Source: JBAPRR01 sp049281195
GTDB lineage: Bacteria > Actinomycetota > Acidimicrobiia > Acidimicrobiales > CAVXTF01
Direction: 5' to 3'
DNA length: 7,273 nucleotides
Assembly (NCBI GenBank): GCA_049281195.1
Contig: JBAPRR010000229.1
Coordinates: 1-7,273 of the forward strand
Of this stretch, positions 1 to 7,020 are shown in pieces. A model generated the notes under the pieces. That model ran no database searches. It was not told the origin of the DNA and worked only from the letters and a program-made list of their open reading frames with translations. A program made the translations under genes and the position numbers. Position 1 is the first letter of the stretch. Every line of letters begins with the position of its first letter.

Positions 1-1070
1 CTCCCCGGCAGTTGCTGACCCTTCGCGTCGAGCGCACCGGGAGCGAGCGACAAGCGCACCTCACCGGTGACGTGTTGTTGCGATGCCTCGAAGAATGCGT
101 CCAGTGACTGCTTGAGCGGCGAGAACCACATGCCGTCGTACACGAGCTCGGCCCAGCGCGGCTCGAGACGCAATTTCTCGTGGGCGAGATCGCGCTCGAG
201 CGTGAGGTCCTCCAGATCGCGGTGCGCCATCAACAGGGCGAGGGCTGCAGGGCATTCATACGTCTCACGGCTCTTGATTCCGACGCGGCGGTTCTCCACC
301 ATGTCGAGTCGCCCCCATCCGTAGGAGCCAACCACAGTGTTGAGCTCGCCGATCAGCTGATCGAGCGGAAGCAGCTTGTTGTCGACCGACACCGGTTTTC
401 CCGCTTCGAAAGCGATCACGATCTCCGCGGGTTCGGTCGCGGTCGGTCGCGTCAAAAGGTACGCGTCGTCAGGAGGAGCGTTCCAAGGATCCTCCATCTC
501 GCCGCACTCGATAGCACGGCCCCACAGATTCTCGTCGATCGAATAGATCTTCTCCTTGGTGGCCTCGATGGGGATGTCGTGCTTTTTGGCGTAGGCCACG
601 CTGTCTTCGCGACTCATGCCCCACACGCGAGCGGGGGCGAGGATCTCGAGGTCGGGAGCCAGTGCCCTGGTGCCCACCTCGAAACGCACCTGATCGTTGC
701 CCTTGCCCGTGCAACCGTGCGCCACTGCGTGCGCTCCGAAAGCGCGTGCTGCCGCGACGAACTCCTTCACTATGGCGGGACGGGAGAGAGCCGAGACGAG
801 AGGGTACTTGCCCTCGTACAAGGCGTTCGCATGGATGGCGGGAAGAACGAATTCGTCCGCCATGTCGGCGCGGGCGTCCACGACGAGTGCTTCTACCGCC
901 CCCGCCGCGATTGCGCGGTGCCTCAGCTTTTCCGAGTCGTCTCCCTGTCCGACGTCGACGGACACCGCGATCACCTCGGCATCGAGCTCGTCGGTCAGCC
1001 AGCGGACCGCGACGGATGTGTCCAACCCGCCGGAGTAGGCCAGGACGATCCGCTTCTTTGTTTTCGTCAT
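1..1070 (-). CDS. argG: Argininosuccinate synthase, 3' end cut by window edge
   Basis: ATP-dependent ligase that joins citrulline and aspartate into argininosuccinate, the penultimate step of cytosolic arginine synthesis. The frame opens at ATG 1070-1068 and stays open to base 1, giving about 356 residues; the family is usually near 400, so roughly 45 C-terminal residues lie outside. Visible motifs are the N-type ATP pyrophosphatase P-loop SGGLDTS (residues 13-19), AHGCTGKGNDQVRFE (117-131), a YSIDENLWGR block, and a conserved VENRRVGIKSREVYE block before the C-terminal helix. The start is supported by AGGAAGGG at 1088-1081, 10 nt upstream, and by the usual short N-terminus before the P-loop. 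It lies 49 nt after argR, the only non-overlapping junction among the arg genes here, so it has its own ribosome binding site. No promoter is obvious in that gap, so it is probably co-transcribed with argR. All key motifs are intact. Confidence 0.97.
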   Translation of the reverse strand, partial: MTKTKKRIVLAYSGGLDTSVAVRWLTDELDAEVIAVSVDVGQGDDSEKLRHRAIAAGAVEALVVDARADMADEFVLPAIHANALYEGKYPLVSALSRPAIVKEFVAAARAFGAHAVAHGCTGKGNDQVRFEVGTRALAPDLEILAPARVWGMSREDSVAYAKKHDIPIEATKEKIYSIDENLWGRAIECGEMEDPWNAPPDDAYLLTRPTATEPAEIVIAFEAGKPVSVDNKLLPLDQLIGELNTVVGSYGWGRLDMVENRRVGIKSRETYECPAALALLMAHRDLEDLTLERDLAHEKLRLEPRWAELVYDGMWFSPLKQSLDAFFEASQQHVTGEVRLSLAPGALDAKGQQLPG

Positions 1071-1080
1071 TTTTGACGCG

Positions 1081-1088
1081 CCCTTCCT
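1081..1088 (-). promoter_or_regulatory. Ribosome binding site of argG
   Basis: AGGAAGGG on the minus strand, 10 nt before ATG 1070. It fixes the argG start and shows that argG can initiate without coupling to argR, unlike the upstream genes, whose starts overlap the preceding stop codons. Confidence 0.75.
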
Positions 1089-1089
1089 G

Positions 1090-1134
1090 CTAACCCAATT
1101 CCAACTAACCCAGTTCCAGCTAACCCAGTTCCAG
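1090..1134 (-). repeat. Three tandem 15-bp copies carrying the argR stop codon
   Basis: In the gene direction the unit is CTGGAACTGGGTTAG. Copy 1 (1134-1120) encodes the last four residues of ArgR plus its TAG stop (LELG-stop). Copy 2 (1119-1105) is identical. Copy 3 (1104-1090) differs at two positions (C to T twice). As the unit is five codons long, all three TAG codons are in the argR frame, so copy number changes would not alter the ArgR protein but would move argG by 15 bp each time. The repeats fill 30 of the 49 bases between argR and argG and end just before the argG ribosome binding site. Replication slippage is the simplest origin. Confidence 0.95.
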
Positions 1135-1596
1135 TCCTGCTACTTCGACGAGCTTTCTTGCGAGCTTGGTCCCGCCGACGTTCTCCTCGGCGACGACGAG
1201 CACCGTGTCGTCACCTGCGACTGTACCGACAACACCTTCGAAGCCACTTCTGTCGATCGCCGACGCAACCACATGCGCCGATCCCGGTGGCGTCCGCAGC
1301 ACCACCAGATTCTGAGACGTCGCGACCTCGACGACCCACTCCCCCATGACCCGCCTCAAGTGCGAGCTCGGAGCGACCTGCTTGGAAGGCAGCTCCGGAA
1401 GGGCATAGACGGAATCGCCGCCTGCAACGCGCACCTTTATCGCGCCGAGCTCCTCGAGGTCGCGCGACACGGTGGCCTGCGTGGCGTCGACTCCTTCTTC
1501 TGACAACAGCTCGACCAGCTGCTCCTGGGTGGCCACCGCATGGTGCTCGAGAAGCAGTCCGATGCGGTGCTGGCGCTGTGTCTTTCCGATCGTCAC
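1120..1596 (-). CDS. argR: Arginine repressor ArgR
   Basis: Arginine-dependent transcription factor, 158 residues from the proposed GTG, typical for the family. The N-terminal winged helix-turn-helix spans about residues 5-55, with ATQATVSRDLEELG (38-51) as the recognition region. The C-terminal hexamerisation and arginine-binding domain carries LRTPPGSA (100-107) and GTVAGDDT (124-131), whose two aspartates (129-130) are the family's arginine contacts. The frame is open up to an ATG at 1692, but that would overlap argF by 100 nt and add a non-conserved arginine-rich leader. I chose GTG 1596-1594, which overlaps the argF stop as GTGA and has AGGGGG at 1611-1606 with 9 nt spacing. Lying inside the arg operon, it probably represses its own transcription through the operator before argC. 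The last four residues are part of a tandem repeat. Confidence 0.95.
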   Translation of the reverse strand: MTIGKTQRQHRIGLLLEHHAVATQEQLVELLSEEGVDATQATVSRDLEELGAIKVRVAGGDSVYALPELPSKQVAPSSHLRRVMGEWVVEVATSQNLVVLRTPPGSAHVVASAIDRSGFEGVVGTVAGDDTVLVVAEENVGGTKLARKLVEVAGLELG

Positions 1597-2537
1597 CCGC
1601 GCAGTCCCCCTGACCCCCGCGCTTCGACGTCGGAGAGCATCCAAGTGAGCAGTCCACGCACCGCGGGGAGCCGGTTGGATGCCTGCAGCCACACCCGACT
1701 CGTTGGCCCGTCGATCACCGACGCCGCGATCTCCTCGCCGCGATGAGCCGGCAGGCAGTGCATGGCGATCGCACCATCGGAAGCGGCCGACATCAGATTG
1801 TCGTCCACGATGAATCCCTTGAACGCCTGTTTGCGCTGCTCCGCTTCATCCTCCTGACCCATGGAGGTCCACACGTCCGTGTAGATGACGTCCGCGCCGA
1901 CGGCAGCTTCGCGAGGGTCGTTCGTTACCTGGATATCGCCACCGAGACGGACGACAGCACCTACATCATCTGCGTCGGGCCCGTATCCGTCGGGCGAGGC
2001 CACGCGAATCTTCATGCCGACCATCGCTGCCGCGAGCGCCAGGGACCGAAGCACGTTGTTGTAGTCCCCGACATAGCAAAGCGTCGTACCGGCCACCTCG
2101 CCGAGCACCTGGCGAATGGTGAGGATGTCCGCGATGGCCTGGCACGGATGCGCAAGATCCGAAAGAAGGTTGACGACGGGAACGCCGGTTCCGCCGGCGT
2201 CGAGTGCGGCAGCCATCTTCACCAGATCGTCGTGACGCATGACGCGAGCGCAGATGACGGCGCAATAGCCGGAAAGGGTCATCGCAACATCTTGGGCGGA
2301 CTCACGAGTGCCGATCCCCACTTCCGCGCCTTGCACGACGACCGGGTAGCCGCCCAGCTGTGCAACCGCGAGCTCGGTGGAAACGCGTGTGCGTAACGAC
2401 GGCTTTTCGAACACGATGGCGGCACCGAGTCCGTGTAGCGGCGTTACCTGTTGATCGGCCGGCTTGTTGGCAAGCTCGAGAACCGTTTCGAGCTCGTCGC
2501 CCGACAGGTCGTCGATCTGGAGCACATGACGGGTCAT
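1593..2537 (-). CDS. argF: Ornithine carbamoyltransferase
   Basis: Transfers the carbamoyl group of carbamoyl phosphate to ornithine to make citrulline. 314 residues, normal for the family. Carbamoyl-phosphate sites are SLRTR (47-51) and HPCQ (130-133); the ornithine side is shown by DVWTSMG (221-227) and HCLPAHRGEE (260-269, with catalytic-site Cys261). GDYNNV (157-162) is also typical. The phosphate loop is usually STRTR; here the Thr is Leu. In this superfamily that position is thought to act through the backbone, and Leu occurs there in some relatives, so activity is expected. The SMG loop argues against an acetylornithine carbamoyltransferase. The start ATG 2537-2535 overlaps the argBD stop (ATGA), with AGGAAGG at 2553-2547 spaced 9 nt. 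Its stop overlaps the argR start. Confidence 0.97.
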   Translation of the reverse strand: MTRHVLQIDDLSGDELETVLELANKPADQQVTPLHGLGAAIVFEKPSLRTRVSTELAVAQLGGYPVVVQGAEVGIGTRESAQDVAMTLSGYCAVICARVMRHDDLVKMAAALDAGGTGVPVVNLLSDLAHPCQAIADILTIRQVLGEVAGTTLCYVGDYNNVLRSLALAAAMVGMKIRVASPDGYGPDADDVGAVVRLGGDIQVTNDPREAAVGADVIYTDVWTSMGQEDEAEQRKQAFKGFIVDDNLMSAASDGAIAMHCLPAHRGEEIAASVIDGPTSRVWLQASNRLPAVRGLLTWMLSDVEARGSGGLRG

Positions 2538-4795
2538 GACAAGCCACCTTCCTGCGCCCGGCCCACCGACGCCGCCTGGAACGATCCCGCCCCGGACGAC
2601 CCTGACTGGAATGAAGCAGAGAGAATGTCTTCGAGGATCTTCAAGCCTTCTTCGAGCACCCCGGCCGAGATGTTGAATGCCGGCGCAACTCGAAGCGTGT
2701 CCGCCCTCGGTGCGTTCAGCACTAAACCACTTTCGAGAGCCGACAACACCAGTTCGGCGGCACGCGGTTCGGTGAGCTGCACGCCGATCAACATTCCCGC
2801 GCCACGTACAGAAGCGACGCCTGCCATGTGCGACACCGATTCCGATATGTGCTCGCCCAACTTGGCGGCGACATCCGGCGCACCCATCTCTTCCATCACT
2901 GAAAGAGTCGCCGCGGCGGCCGCGGTGGCCAGCGGCTGGCCTCCGAAAGTGGTGCCGTGATCGCCGGGACTGAACGCCGCGGCGATCTCTTCACGCGCCC
3001 AGCACGCGCCGATGGGCATCCCGTTACCGAGAGCTTTGGCCAGCGAGACGATGTCCGGCGTGATCCCGCTGTGATGAAAACCGAACCACCGTCCGGTGCG
3101 GCCGAATCCGGTCTGTACCTCGTCGAGAATAAGAAGGATGCCGCGTTCGGCGCAGAGCCTGCGCACTGCGGCCAGATAGCCGGGATCGGGGGTGACGACG
3201 CCCGACTCCCCCTGGATCGACTCGATGATCACTGCGACGACATGCTCGGGATCGCAGGCATCGTCCAACGCCTCAACGTCGTCATAGGCGACGTGCACGA
3301 AGCCGGGCAGCATCGGAGCGAATCCTTCGTGCTTGGCCAATTGGCCGGTGGCGCTCAGCGCGCCGAATGTCCGTCCGTGAAACGAACCGAGCGTGCTGAC
3401 GATGACGTTGCGCGGGGCGCCTTCGGCGTTGGTGCCGATTGTGCTCCCCCACTTGCGTGCGAGCTTGATGGCGCACTCGTTTGCTTCAGCGCCCGAGTTG
3501 CAGAAGAACACCCGGCCGCCCGCAGAGACGCCGTCGCCGATGAGCCGGTCGATCGTCTCTGCGACCTGGGTACCCGGGACAGTGCCGAAAAGGTTGGAGG
3601 TGTGAAGCAGTGTGTCCGCCTGATCTGATACCGCTTTCGCCACGACCGGGTGCGAATGACCGATCGAGGTGACCGCGATACCGCACAGGAAATCGATATA
3701 TCGCTTACCTTCGGTGTCCCACAATTCAGAACCACGGCCCTTGACGAAAGTGACAGCCGGTTGCCCGTATGTCTTCATCAATGGGGATCGCCCGGCCGGC
3801 GCCATGTAATCAGTCGGCGGCTTGAAATCAGTGCTCCGGAACGATCCGCGCTCACCGGCGCGTTCGGGTTCAGCACTCTCCTCCAAGGTGACCATCGTCC
3901 CGATCCCTTCGTCGGTCAAGAGCTCCAATAGCAGTGCGTGCGGTGCCCGGCCGTCGAGGATGTGGGCACTGCGTACCCCTCCTCTGACCGCGTCGGCGCA
4001 CGCCTGCGACTTAGGCACCATCCCGGAGTGAACGGCTCCCGACTCGACAAGGGCATCGAGCTCGGGGACAGTCAGTCGACTGGCCAGCGATGAGGGGTCT
4101 GCGGAATTCGTGCGCAGACCCTCGATGTCGGTGAGGAAGACCAACTTCTCGGCGTCGAGAGCCGCGGCGAGGGCGCCGGCAACAGTGTCGGCGTTGATGT
4201 TGTAGGCCTGCCCTGACGCATCGGTTCCGATAGTGGCGACGACGGGGATGAGGCCGTCGTTCAATAGCCTGGTGACTATGGCGGTGTCGAGGACCTCGAC
4301 CTGACCGACAAAACCGAGACCAGTCCCATGGGGCGCGGCGCGGATGAGGTTGGCGTCCTCACCGGAGAGCCCCACAGCCAAGCCTCCGTGAATGTTGACG
4401 GCGGAGACGATCTCGCGGTTGACCTTTCCGACGAGCACCATGCGGGCGATCTCGAGGGTTTCCGCATCCGTGACACGGAGCCCGTCTCTGAACTCCGACA
4501 CCATGCCGAGTCGTTTGGTGAATTCGCCGATCTGCGGTCCGCCGCCATGAACCACGACCGGGAGCATCCCGACCGACCGCAGGAGCACCACGTCCTCGGC
4601 GAAAGATGCCAGAGCATCGGCCTCTCCCGACGTCGCCGGGACCTCCCCCGAGGTTGACGGCGCATTCTGTGCCGAGAAGGCGTTGCCTCCGTATTTGACG
4701 ACGACGACGGAGGCGGAGAAGCGACGTATATAAGGGAGCGCTTCGACGAGAAGCGCGGCGCGCTCGTTCGGGCTCCCCGCCGTCGGGTACCTCAC
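2534..4795 (-). CDS. argBD: Fused acetylglutamate kinase - acetylornithine aminotransferase (ArgB-ArgD)
   Basis: One uninterrupted frame of 753 codons covers two full enzymes. Residues 1-303 are N-acetylglutamate kinase: the KYGGNA phosphate loop (34-39), HGGGPQI (83-89), RVTD (107-110), YNINADT (198-204) and GMVPKSQA (258-265). The roughly 30 residues before KYGG, including ALPYIRRF, resemble the N-terminal helix of arginine-inhibited hexameric kinases. Residues about 336-728 are a PLP class-III aminotransferase: NSGAEANE (433-440), SFHGRT (471-476), ESIQGESGV (525-533), ILDEVQTGFGRTG (556-568) and SLAKALGNG, with the Schiff-base lysine at 587. A polar linker (about 304-335) joins them. Inside it, Met331 and Met340 are the only plausible ArgD starts and neither has a good ribosome binding site. 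A low-complexity tail (about 728-753) ends the protein. GTG 4795-4793 overlaps the argJ stop (GTGA), with AGGA at 4806-4803. Both active sites look intact, so a bifunctional enzyme is expected. Confidence 0.93.
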   Translation of the reverse strand: MRYPTAGSPNERAALLVEALPYIRRFSASVVVVKYGGNAFSAQNAPSTSGEVPATSGEADALASFAEDVVLLRSVGMLPVVVHGGGPQIGEFTKRLGMVSEFRDGLRVTDAETLEIARMVLVGKVNREIVSAVNIHGGLAVGLSGEDANLIRAAPHGTGLGFVGQVEVLDTAIVTRLLNDGLIPVVATIGTDASGQAYNINADTVAGALAAALDAEKLVFLTDIEGLRTNSADPSSLASRLTVPELDALVESGAVHSGMVPKSQACADAVRGGVRSAHILDGRAPHALLLELLTDEGIGTMVTLEESAEPERAGERGSFRSTDFKPPTDYMAPAGRSPLMKTYGQPAVTFVKGRGSELWDTEGKRYIDFLCGIAVTSIGHSHPVVAKAVSDQADTLLHTSNLFGTVPGTQVAETIDRLIGDGVSAGGRVFFCNSGAEANECAIKLARKWGSTIGTNAEGAPRNVIVSTLGSFHGRTFGALSATGQLAKHEGFAPMLPGFVHVAYDDVEALDDACDPEHVVAVIIESIQGESGVVTPDPGYLAAVRRLCAERGILLILDEVQTGFGRTGRWFGFHHSGITPDIVSLAKALGNGMPIGACWAREEIAAAFSPGDHGTTFGGQPLATAAAAATLSVMEEMGAPDVAAKLGEHISESVSHMAGVASVRGAGMLIGVQLTEPRAAELVLSALESGLVLNAPRADTLRVAPAFNISAGVLEEGLKILEDILSASFQSGSSGAGSFQAASVGRAQEGGLS
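4619..4660 (-). repeat. Two 21-bp imperfect copies inside the ArgB domain
   Basis: The two copies (4660-4640 and 4639-4619) match at 16 of 21 bases and encode the heptads PSTSGEV and PATSGEA (residues 46-59). They sit in an apparent insertion of about 20 residues right after the KYGGNA phosphate loop, where most acetylglutamate kinases go directly into the next helix (here resumed at SFAEDVVLLRSVG). The low-complexity Ser/Thr/Gly/Pro composition suggests a flexible surface loop grown by duplication. Confidence 0.8.
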
Positions 4796-5961
4796 GAGGT
4801 TGTCCTGTTCTCGTCGATGTATCCGTGCCCCAGATCGCAGGTGAGCATCGACGATGTGCCTGACCCGAGCTTCAGATCACATTCGATCTCCACGTGCGAT
4901 CCGGCCAGGTGCGCGTCGACCGCGTCCGCGTCATGTGTCACAGCCACCCCTTCGTCGCAGACGATGGTGCCCCCGTAGGCGACAGAAACCTTGTCGGGAT
5001 CGAATGAGATGCCCGCACTGCCGAGCTCGCTTACGACACGTCCCCAGTAGGGATCCGCGCCGTTGAGGGAGCACTTGACCAACAGTGAGGTGGCGATCTT
5101 CCTGGCTCCCTGCGCGGCCTCGGTGTCACTAGCTGCGCCCGTCACCGAAATCCGTGCCACCTTCGAGGCGCCCTCCGCGTCGTCAACCATCGCTTCAGCT
5201 AGCGCGGCACACGCCTTGACCACGGCATCGGTGAGCTTCTCCTCGGGCACCGCTTCTGCCAGCCCACTCGAAAGCAGGATCACCGTGTCGTTTGTGGAGC
5301 AGCATCCGTCGACGGACATCTCGTTGAAAGAAGCCGACACCGCCTTGGTCAGGATCCGCGACAGCACGTCGGGCTCGGATGCCGCGTCGGTGGTGAGGAC
5401 GGCGAGCATCGTCGCCATGTCGGGAGCGAGCATCGCCGCTCCTTTGGCCATTCCACCGACGGTGAAGCCGTCGCCCCGTATGGCCACCTGCTTTTCGACG
5501 GTGTCGGTGGTCATCATGGCCACAGCGGCACGGCGTCCCGCGTCGTCGCTACCGGCGAGGGAGTCGACAAGGTGCGGGATGCCGGCCTCAGCGTGGTCGA
5601 TCGGGAACGGGACTCCGATGAGCCCGGTCTGGCAGACGAGCACCTCCTCCGGTTTCGAACCGATCTCGAAAGCCACCACCTCACACAGGCGCTCCGCGGC
5701 GCGCTTTCCCGCCTCACCGGTCTGAGCATTGGCATTGCCGCTCGTGCAGATGACGGCGGCGATCTTTCCGCTGGTCTGATCGAGGTGAGCTCTGCTCACG
5801 AGCACCGGCGCCGCCTTGGCCAGGTTCGAAGTGAACACCGCCGCCGCGGACACCGGCTTGTGATCGGTCGTGCAGACCAGTGCCAGATCGGGGTCCCCCG
5901 AGATCTTGATCCCACTTGCTATCCCGGAAGCCTCGAAGCCTTGGGGCGCGGTGACGCTCAC
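4792..5961 (-). CDS. argJ: Glutamate N-acetyltransferase / ornithine acetyltransferase ArgJ
   Basis: Transfers the acetyl group of N-acetylornithine to glutamate, closing the acetyl cycle; some members also use acetyl-CoA, which cannot be decided here. 389 residues from the chosen start, normal for the family. Markers are TSGNANA (73-79), the autocleavage site MAT-ML, where Thr184 becomes the new N-terminal nucleophile of the beta chain, the following TTDA, and SVDGCCSTNDT (216-226). The C-terminus (CDLGHGYIDEN) resembles other actinobacterial ArgJ. The frame is open up to 6087, but those 42 extra codons overlap argC and look like shadow sequence. GTG 5961-5959 overlaps the argC stop as GTGA and precedes the conserved start of the fold (TAPQGF). 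Its own ribosome binding site is weak (GGGA, 7 nt spacing), so coupling to argC translation is likely. Confidence 0.95.
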   Translation of the reverse strand: MSVTAPQGFEASGIASGIKISGDPDLALVCTTDHKPVSAAAVFTSNLAKAAPVLVSRAHLDQTSGKIAAVICTSGNANAQTGEAGKRAAERLCEVVAFEIGSKPEEVLVCQTGLIGVPFPIDHAEAGIPHLVDSLAGSDDAGRRAAVAMMTTDTVEKQVAIRGDGFTVGGMAKGAAMLAPDMATMLAVLTTDAASEPDVLSRILTKAVSASFNEMSVDGCCSTNDTVILLSSGLAEAVPEEKLTDAVVKACAALAEAMVDDAEGASKVARISVTGAASDTEAAQGARKIATSLLVKCSLNGADPYWGRVVSELGSAGISFDPDKVSVAYGGTIVCDEGVAVTHDADAVDAHLAGSHVEIECDLKLGSGTSSMLTCDLGHGYIDENRTTS

Positions 5962-7004
5962 GGGTACATCCCGGCTACGGCCAGACCACAAGTTTCCGGT
6001 AGGCCGAGAGCGAGGTTGGCGCACTGGACCGCTTGTCCCGCCGCACCCTTCATCAGGTTGTCGATCGCGCACAGGGAGATCAGCCATCCGGTGCGCTCGT
6101 CCACGCGTGCGGTGAGATGTGCACTGTTAGACCCGAGCGTCGCCTTTGTGGATGGCGATCGATCACTCGTGACCACGAACGGCTCCTTCTCGTATTCCGC
6201 ACCGAGTATGTCGATTGCGGCCCTGGTGTCGATTCGCTTTCCCGGTTCTGACGGTCGCATGTAGGACGTCACGAGGATTCCGCGGGTCATGGGAGCCAGG
6301 TGCGGCGTGAAGATCACCGTCGCACCCGTGGCCTGCTCGATCTCAGGGGTGTGACGGTGGGTCAAAAGGCCGTATGCGGTGAAGTTCTCGTCGACCGTGG
6401 CGAAATGCGTGGACTCGCTCGGAGAGTGGCCGGCTCCGGAGACACCGCTCGCCGCGTCGACCACGATGCCCGCGGTCTCGACCACGCCGGATCTCACAAA
6501 GGGTGCGATCGCCAACGCAGCCGCCGTCGGGTAGCACCCGGGAGCAGCGATGAGACGTGCTCCGTCGATCTGGTCCCGGTAAAGCTCGGGTAGCCCGTAG
6601 ACGAACTCGTCGAGGAGCTCAGGGGCTGAGTGGTTGCAGCCGTACCACTGGGCATAGACCGCCTCGTCCTTGAGACGGAAGTCCGCGGCCAGGTCGACCA
6701 CCACTCCTCCGGCGGCGGCAAGCTCGGCGGCTACGTGCTGTGACTCGCCGTGCGGGAGGGCCAAGAAGCACAGATCGACGCCCTTCATGTGGGCGATCCC
6801 GCCGTCGCTCAGCACCAGATCCGGATAGGCACCGGCGAGTGACGGATATACGGAACCGATCGGTGCGCCGCCCCGGCTGTGGCTGCCTGCGAATGCCACC
6901 TCGAGCTCAGGGTGCCCAGCGCACAGCCTGAGCAGCTCCGCGCCCACGTATCCGGAGGCCCCGGCGATTCCGACAGAGATGGTCACAGATGACTGAATAT
7001 ACAT
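5958..7004 (-). CDS. argC: N-acetyl-gamma-glutamyl-phosphate reductase
   Basis: NADPH-dependent reduction of N-acetylglutamyl phosphate to the semialdehyde, step 3 of the pathway. 348 residues from ATG 7004, or 342 from GTG 6986. Motifs are the Rossmann loop GASGYVG (15-21), the catalytic cysteine in PGCYPTA (Cys157 in the longer numbering), SGVSGAG..HF (186-201) and TPHLAPMTRGI (233-243). The start is uncertain. ATG 7004 directly abuts AGAAGG with no spacer, and an in-frame TGA at 7019-7017 forbids anything longer. GTG 6986 would give the N-terminus MTISVGIAGASGYVG, close to the MTIKVAIAGASGYAG type of related organisms, but it has no Shine-Dalgarno sequence, which would fit a leaderless or nearly leaderless mRNA. 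It is the first gene of the operon, and its stop overlaps the argJ start. Family assignment is secure; only the start is open. Confidence 0.95.
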   Translation of the reverse strand: MYIQSSVTISVGIAGASGYVGAELLRLCAGHPELEVAFAGSHSRGGAPIGSVYPSLAGAYPDLVLSDGGIAHMKGVDLCFLALPHGESQHVAAELAAAGGVVVDLAADFRLKDEAVYAQWYGCNHSAPELLDEFVYGLPELYRDQIDGARLIAAPGCYPTAAALAIAPFVRSGVVETAGIVVDAASGVSGAGHSPSESTHFATVDENFTAYGLLTHRHTPEIEQATGATVIFTPHLAPMTRGILVTSYMRPSEPGKRIDTRAAIDILGAEYEKEPFVVTSDRSPSTKATLGSNSAHLTARVDERTGWLISLCAIDNLMKGAAGQAVQCANLALGLPETCGLAVAGMYP

Positions 7005-7020
7005 CCTTCTGCATAGTCAT
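6907..7020 (-). other. Small ORF (37 codons) overlapping the argC start out of frame
   Basis: ATG 7020-7018 lies 5 nt after GAGGGAGG (7033-7026), the strongest Shine-Dalgarno match in the argC leader. The frame runs 37 codons to TGA 6909-6907, entirely out of phase with argC. The product begins MTMQKDVYSVICDHLCRN and contains seven arginines, but arginine-rich shadow frames are common in GC-rich DNA. I recognise no family. It could be a regulatory leader ORF, or it may be untranslated if transcription starts downstream of it. Confidence 0.2.

Noticed and set aside
180..1076. 298-codon plus-strand open frame
   Set aside because: It is antisense to argG, which has complete family motifs; long open antisense frames are common in GC-rich genes, and no ribosome binding site or recognisable domain is seen.
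1090..1134. Repeat as intrinsic terminator or telomere-like GGGTTAG array
   Set aside because: The copies are direct, not inverted, form no stable hairpin with a T-run, and telomere repeats make no sense in this setting.
1597..1692. Longer ArgR from ATG 1692
   Set aside because: It would overlap argF by 100 nt and add 32 arginine-rich residues not seen in the family; GTG 1596 has a good ribosome binding site and a GTGA overlap.
1593..2537. ArgF as an N-acetylornithine carbamoyltransferase because of SLRTR
   Set aside because: The DVWTSMG loop that binds ornithine is present, and the operon contains argJ, which supplies free ornithine.
5962..6087. Longer ArgJ from position 6087
   Set aside because: The extra 42 codons lie inside argC and do not resemble ArgJ; GTG 5961 fits the family length.
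5572..6264. 230-codon plus-strand open frame across the argJ/argC junction
   Set aside because: It is antisense to two well-supported enzymes and its composition is that of a shadow frame.
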